NCBI GenBank assembly: GCA_002470695.1
Contig: DKNM01000027.1
Coordinates: 1,654-9,542 of the forward strand
DNA length: 7,889 bases
Direction of reading: 5' to 3'
From: Candidatus Neomicrothrix sp. UBA7388
GTDB taxonomy: Bacteria > Actinomycetota > Acidimicrobiia > Acidimicrobiales > Poriferisodalaceae
Below are positions 5,530-7,889 of this stretch, piece by piece. Numbering within the stretch: the first letter of the stretch is position 1; the number at the start of each line of letters is the position of its first letter. The translations under genes and the position numbers were made by a program. The notes below the pieces were generated by a model. It was not told the DNA's origin, made no database searches, and saw nothing but the letters and a program-made list of their open reading frames with translations.

Positions 5530-7854
5530 TCAGCCGTTTACGGCCTCTAGGCGTGCACGAACGTGCTTGTGGTGCGGCGTTAAGGCCAACCAGTCGCGAT
5601 CTTCTAAGTCAGTTAGCTCGTTGACCGACACTCCGTGAATTTTATGTTCACCGTTCTCATCGGGGTACTCCATGCCAAAACCATGAGGGAGACTAACCTG
5701 ACCCTCCATCATGCTGTCCGTGATATCAGCCGGAGCTTCCGCTTCTCCTCGCTTGGTTATTACTCTCACCCTCTGGCCGTCAACTACCCCTAAGCGGTCG
5801 GCGTCAGCTGGATTAATCCGCAACGCACCATCCTTGTCTTTCTTGCGCCAAGATGGATCGCGGATGACGTCGTTTACTGTAGATCCTCGATGTTCACCGG
5901 CACTGAGAACAAATGGAAAGGCGTCGGTAGGGGAAACAGGTTCCTCGGTGGCCAAGCCTCTTAGCTCCTCGACGAGCTCTTCGATGTGAATGTGAATTTT
6001 TCCGTCAGGAGTTTTGATTCGGTCGAAGCTAGTTGAGTAATCGCTGGTGCTGAAGATCATTCCTGACTTAGCGTTAATCAGCTCGTCAAATAGGTTATTA
6101 GCGAGTTCGAGGCCATCTCCTTTAATTCCCGCAGCTCTAATGGCATCAGGAAAACGCATTGATGCCTGCATAGCGGAGCCGAACATGATGGCAGCAGGTC
6201 CCATTTCGCCAAGGCTTTGACCAAGAGATCGGTACAGAGCTGTGGGAAGCTTTGCGCCTAGATCGGGGTTCTCTGAAGATAGACGAGTAAACGTCTCAAT
6301 GAAAGCCTCGCGACTTTCGTTCGCAGCTTCGGCTAACTCCTCAACTCCGTCGGGTTCTCCACCCATCGCCTCAACCAACCGTGAATAGATCTCCGCTTCA
6401 GGGAGTGTGTCACCCAACGGCTCGAAAATTGGTTGACGTATGTGGAAATAGTTAGACGGCATTTCGCCAGCGAAAAACGTTGCCTCAGGCTTTTCGTATT
6501 GGGAGGAAGCCGGCAAGATGTAGTGCGCTTGACGGGCGGTCTCTGTCATGGCGACATCAATGACCACAAGGCAATCAAGTTTGGCGAATGCTTCTCTGAA
6601 TCTCTTCGAGTCAGGCAAGGTATGCACAGGATTCGAAGAATCTACGATCATTCCTCTGAATCGATCGGGATGGTCAGTGTCAATGGCGTCGGGGATAGCC
6701 GCGCATGCCACTAACCCGCAGAGCATGGGTGTCCCAGTGACTGGTTCGGTTGCACCATCGGCGCTATGGCCACAAATCGGGGCGAGTCGAGTCGGGATGT
6801 TCATGCCCCCTTCGTTTCCGAAGTTTCCGGTCAGGAGAAACAAAAGGCGTTGAAGCCAACTGTTCAGGGTCGAGTGCGGAGCCATCTCTATTCCCAAATC
6901 TTCTTCGGTCGCCAATGACTTCGCATTCGCCATGGTCCGCGCTGCGGATCTAAGTTCTTCTTCGGGGATCCCGCACTTCCGTGCGTAATCTGCGACGTCA
7001 ACTTCTTCAAGGAGAGGCTTAAGATCCTCCCACCCAACGCATTGTTCCTTTAGGAATTTGGCGTCAGTGAGGCCCTCTTCGGTCATGATCGCCAAGACAG
7101 CAGCTAGTGCCCAAGCGTCAGTTCCGGGCTTGACGCGAAGATGATGGTAGGAAATGTTTGCGGTTTCGGACACGCGAGGGTCAAACACAACGATCTTGCG
7201 CTGATCATCATTCTTTATGGCGTTTAAAACGTTGCGAGCTTCAGGGAAACCGTGACTGTGCCAAGGGTTTTTGCCAATAAACACGGCGCAGTCTGTGTGA
7301 TGGAAATCGGGTGAAGCACCAATATCTTGGCGCCCGAAGAACTTACCTTGGACCCAGTACATTCCGGTTTTTTCTTGGGCTAGCGCGTTACTCCGGTACT
7401 GCATCCCGAGAGTTTGCATAACGCTGCGTACGTAGGCGCCACCCGTGTGGTTGCCTTGGCCTCCGCCGCCGTAATACATGATTTTGTCGCCACCGTACGC
7501 GTCTCTGATGCCGACCAGCTGATCGGCTACTTCTTTTATGGCTTGGTCCCAAGTAATTTCTTGGAAGGTTCCATCCTCCATTTTCTTCAACGGAGAGGAC
7601 AAGCGATCGCGACCGTTTTGGTAATGGTTAACTCGAAGGCCTTTTTCGCACGTGTAACCTTTGCTTGCCGGATGGTCTTTATCGCCACGCACCCGAGTGA
7701 TCTCTCGTCCGTCGATTCGAACCTCAATACCGCAATTGGCTGAGCACAAGACACATGCGGTTTTGTGCCACTGCTTGGTGGGGTCTTCCTCTACGGATGC
7801 TTCTTCAGGTGCTTGCGTTTCGGCCACGGTTCCAACTCCTTGTGCTGTAGACAT
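5530..7854 (-). CDS. Molybdopterin (bis-MGD) oxidoreductase with [4Fe-4S] centre, function unknown
   Basis: This 774-residue DMSO-reductase-superfamily protein is built like the catalytic subunit of formate dehydrogenases or assimilatory nitrate reductases. The first 28 residues are acidic, with no Tat signal or membrane segment, so it should be cytoplasmic. A [4Fe-4S] motif C-x2-C-x3-C-x27-C uses Cys34, Cys37, Cys41 and Cys69. Cofactor-binding parts include 'YYGGGGQGNH' (127-136), 'DPRVSET' (225-231), 'TGNFGNEGG' (342-350), 'DSSNPVHTLPD' (405-415) and 'ILPASSQYEK' (446-455). The C-terminal dinucleotide-binding domain spans about 642-770. Where family members carry the metal ligand (Cys, Sec or Ser, near residues 158-162) it reads A-L-A-Q-E, so no standard ligand is present. 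The start ATG has AAAGG 8 nt upstream, but the frame stays open to the window edge and an earlier start cannot be excluded. It converges on the DHPS-like gene. Substrate and electron partner are unknown; no other redox subunit is visible. Confidence 0.88.
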   Translation of the reverse strand: MSTAQGVGTVAETQAPEEASVEEDPTKQWHKTACVLCSANCGIEVRIDGREITRVRGDKDHPASKGYTCEKGLRVNHYQNGRDRLSSPLKKMEDGTFQEITWDQAIKEVADQLVGIRDAYGGDKIMYYGGGGQGNHTGGAYVRSVMQTLGMQYRSNALAQEKTGMYWVQGKFFGRQDIGASPDFHHTDCAVFIGKNPWHSHGFPEARNVLNAIKNDDQRKIVVFDPRVSETANISYHHLRVKPGTDAWALAAVLAIMTEEGLTDAKFLKEQCVGWEDLKPLLEEVDVADYARKCGIPEEELRSAARTMANAKSLATEEDLGIEMAPHSTLNSWLQRLLFLLTGNFGNEGGMNIPTRLAPICGHSADGATEPVTGTPMLCGLVACAAIPDAIDTDHPDRFRGMIVDSSNPVHTLPDSKRFREAFAKLDCLVVIDVAMTETARQAHYILPASSQYEKPEATFFAGEMPSNYFHIRQPIFEPLGDTLPEAEIYSRLVEAMGGEPDGVEELAEAANESREAFIETFTRLSSENPDLGAKLPTALYRSLGQSLGEMGPAAIMFGSAMQASMRFPDAIRAAGIKGDGLELANNLFDELINAKSGMIFSTSDYSTSFDRIKTPDGKIHIHIEELVEELRGLATEEPVSPTDAFPFVLSAGEHRGSTVNDVIRDPSWRKKDKDGALRINPADADRLGVVDGQRVRVITKRGEAEAPADITDSMMEGQVSLPHGFGMEYPDENGEHKIHGVSVNELTDLEDRDWLALTPHHKHVRARLEAVNG

Positions 7855-7862
7855 GTTAGGTG

Positions 7863-7867
7863 CCTTT
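7863..7867 (-). promoter_or_regulatory. Ribosome-binding site of the molybdopterin oxidoreductase gene
   Basis: On the reverse strand AAAGG lies 8 nt before the ATG at 7854-7852. It favours this start, although the reading frame is open for 11 further codons up to the window edge. Confidence 0.45.
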
Positions 7868-7889
7868 GGGTGAATCGGTCCACATTCAT

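Noticed and set aside
5555..5566. GCACGAACGTGC dyad as an intrinsic terminator
   Set aside because: The loop is only 2 nt and no T-run follows on either strand. It is kept only as part of the dyad cluster at the junction.
7414..7743. 109-codon forward open frame opposite the molybdopterin oxidoreductase
   Set aside because: It overlaps the strongly conserved cofactor-binding N-terminal region of the real gene on the other strand and has no motif of its own.
5530..7854. Naming the oxidoreductase a formate dehydrogenase or nitrate reductase
   Set aside because: The fold and Fe-S motif fit, but the usual Cys or Sec metal ligand is absent and no partner subunits are adjacent.
7855..7889. N-terminal extension of the oxidoreductase through the open frame to the window edge
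   Set aside because: No ATG, GTG or TTG start occurs in frame in these 11 codons, and the ATG at 7854 has a suitable ribosome-binding site. An extension beyond the window cannot be fully excluded.

Overview
The window is dense bacterial DNA with roughly balanced base composition by eye, no introns, and gaps mostly of 3-75 bp. No rRNA, tRNA, mobile element or CRISPR array was seen. The protein styles point to a free-living aerobic heterotroph. These are an acyl-CoA dehydrogenase with an 'ELPPG' N-terminus, a hotdog thioesterase, an SDR, an E. coli-type IlvD, an EntS-like MFS carrier and a large unassigned MGD oxidoreductase. They are reminiscent of uncultured actinobacteria (Acidimicrobiia-like), but this placement is an impression from protein style, not a phylogeny.

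Layout: bases 1-140 hold the 5' end of a leftward acyl-CoA dehydrogenase gene cut by the window edge. A 153-bp divergent promoter region (141-293) follows, with two different perfect palindromes, one about 20 bp upstream of each start. Rightward from there come a thioesterase (294-785) and an SDR (801-1565), tightly coupled. After a 75-bp gap there is a second rightward group: ilvD (1641-3476), an MFS transporter (3492-4721) and a dihydropteroate-synthase-like protein (4738-5526), separated by 15-16 bp. The last gene (7854 down to 5530) runs leftward and encodes a 774-residue [4Fe-4S]/bis-MGD oxidoreductase. It converges on the DHPS-like gene with only 3 bp between the stop codons.

Function: the left half looks like an acyl-CoA catabolic locus (dehydrogenase, thioesterase, hydroxyacyl/ketone-type SDR), possibly under one local regulator not encoded here. 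IlvD supplies the common dehydration step of valine and isoleucine (and pantothenate/leucine precursor) synthesis. The carrier and the DHPS-like protein appear to be co-transcribed with it, without an obvious biochemical link.

The two most interesting proteins are at the right. The DHPS-like protein keeps the pterin-pocket residues but has lost the Ser-Thr-Arg-Pro loop that handles p-aminobenzoate. The molybdopterin oxidoreductase has no Cys, Sec or Ser where the metal ligand is usually found. Neither has an assignable reaction from sequence alone.
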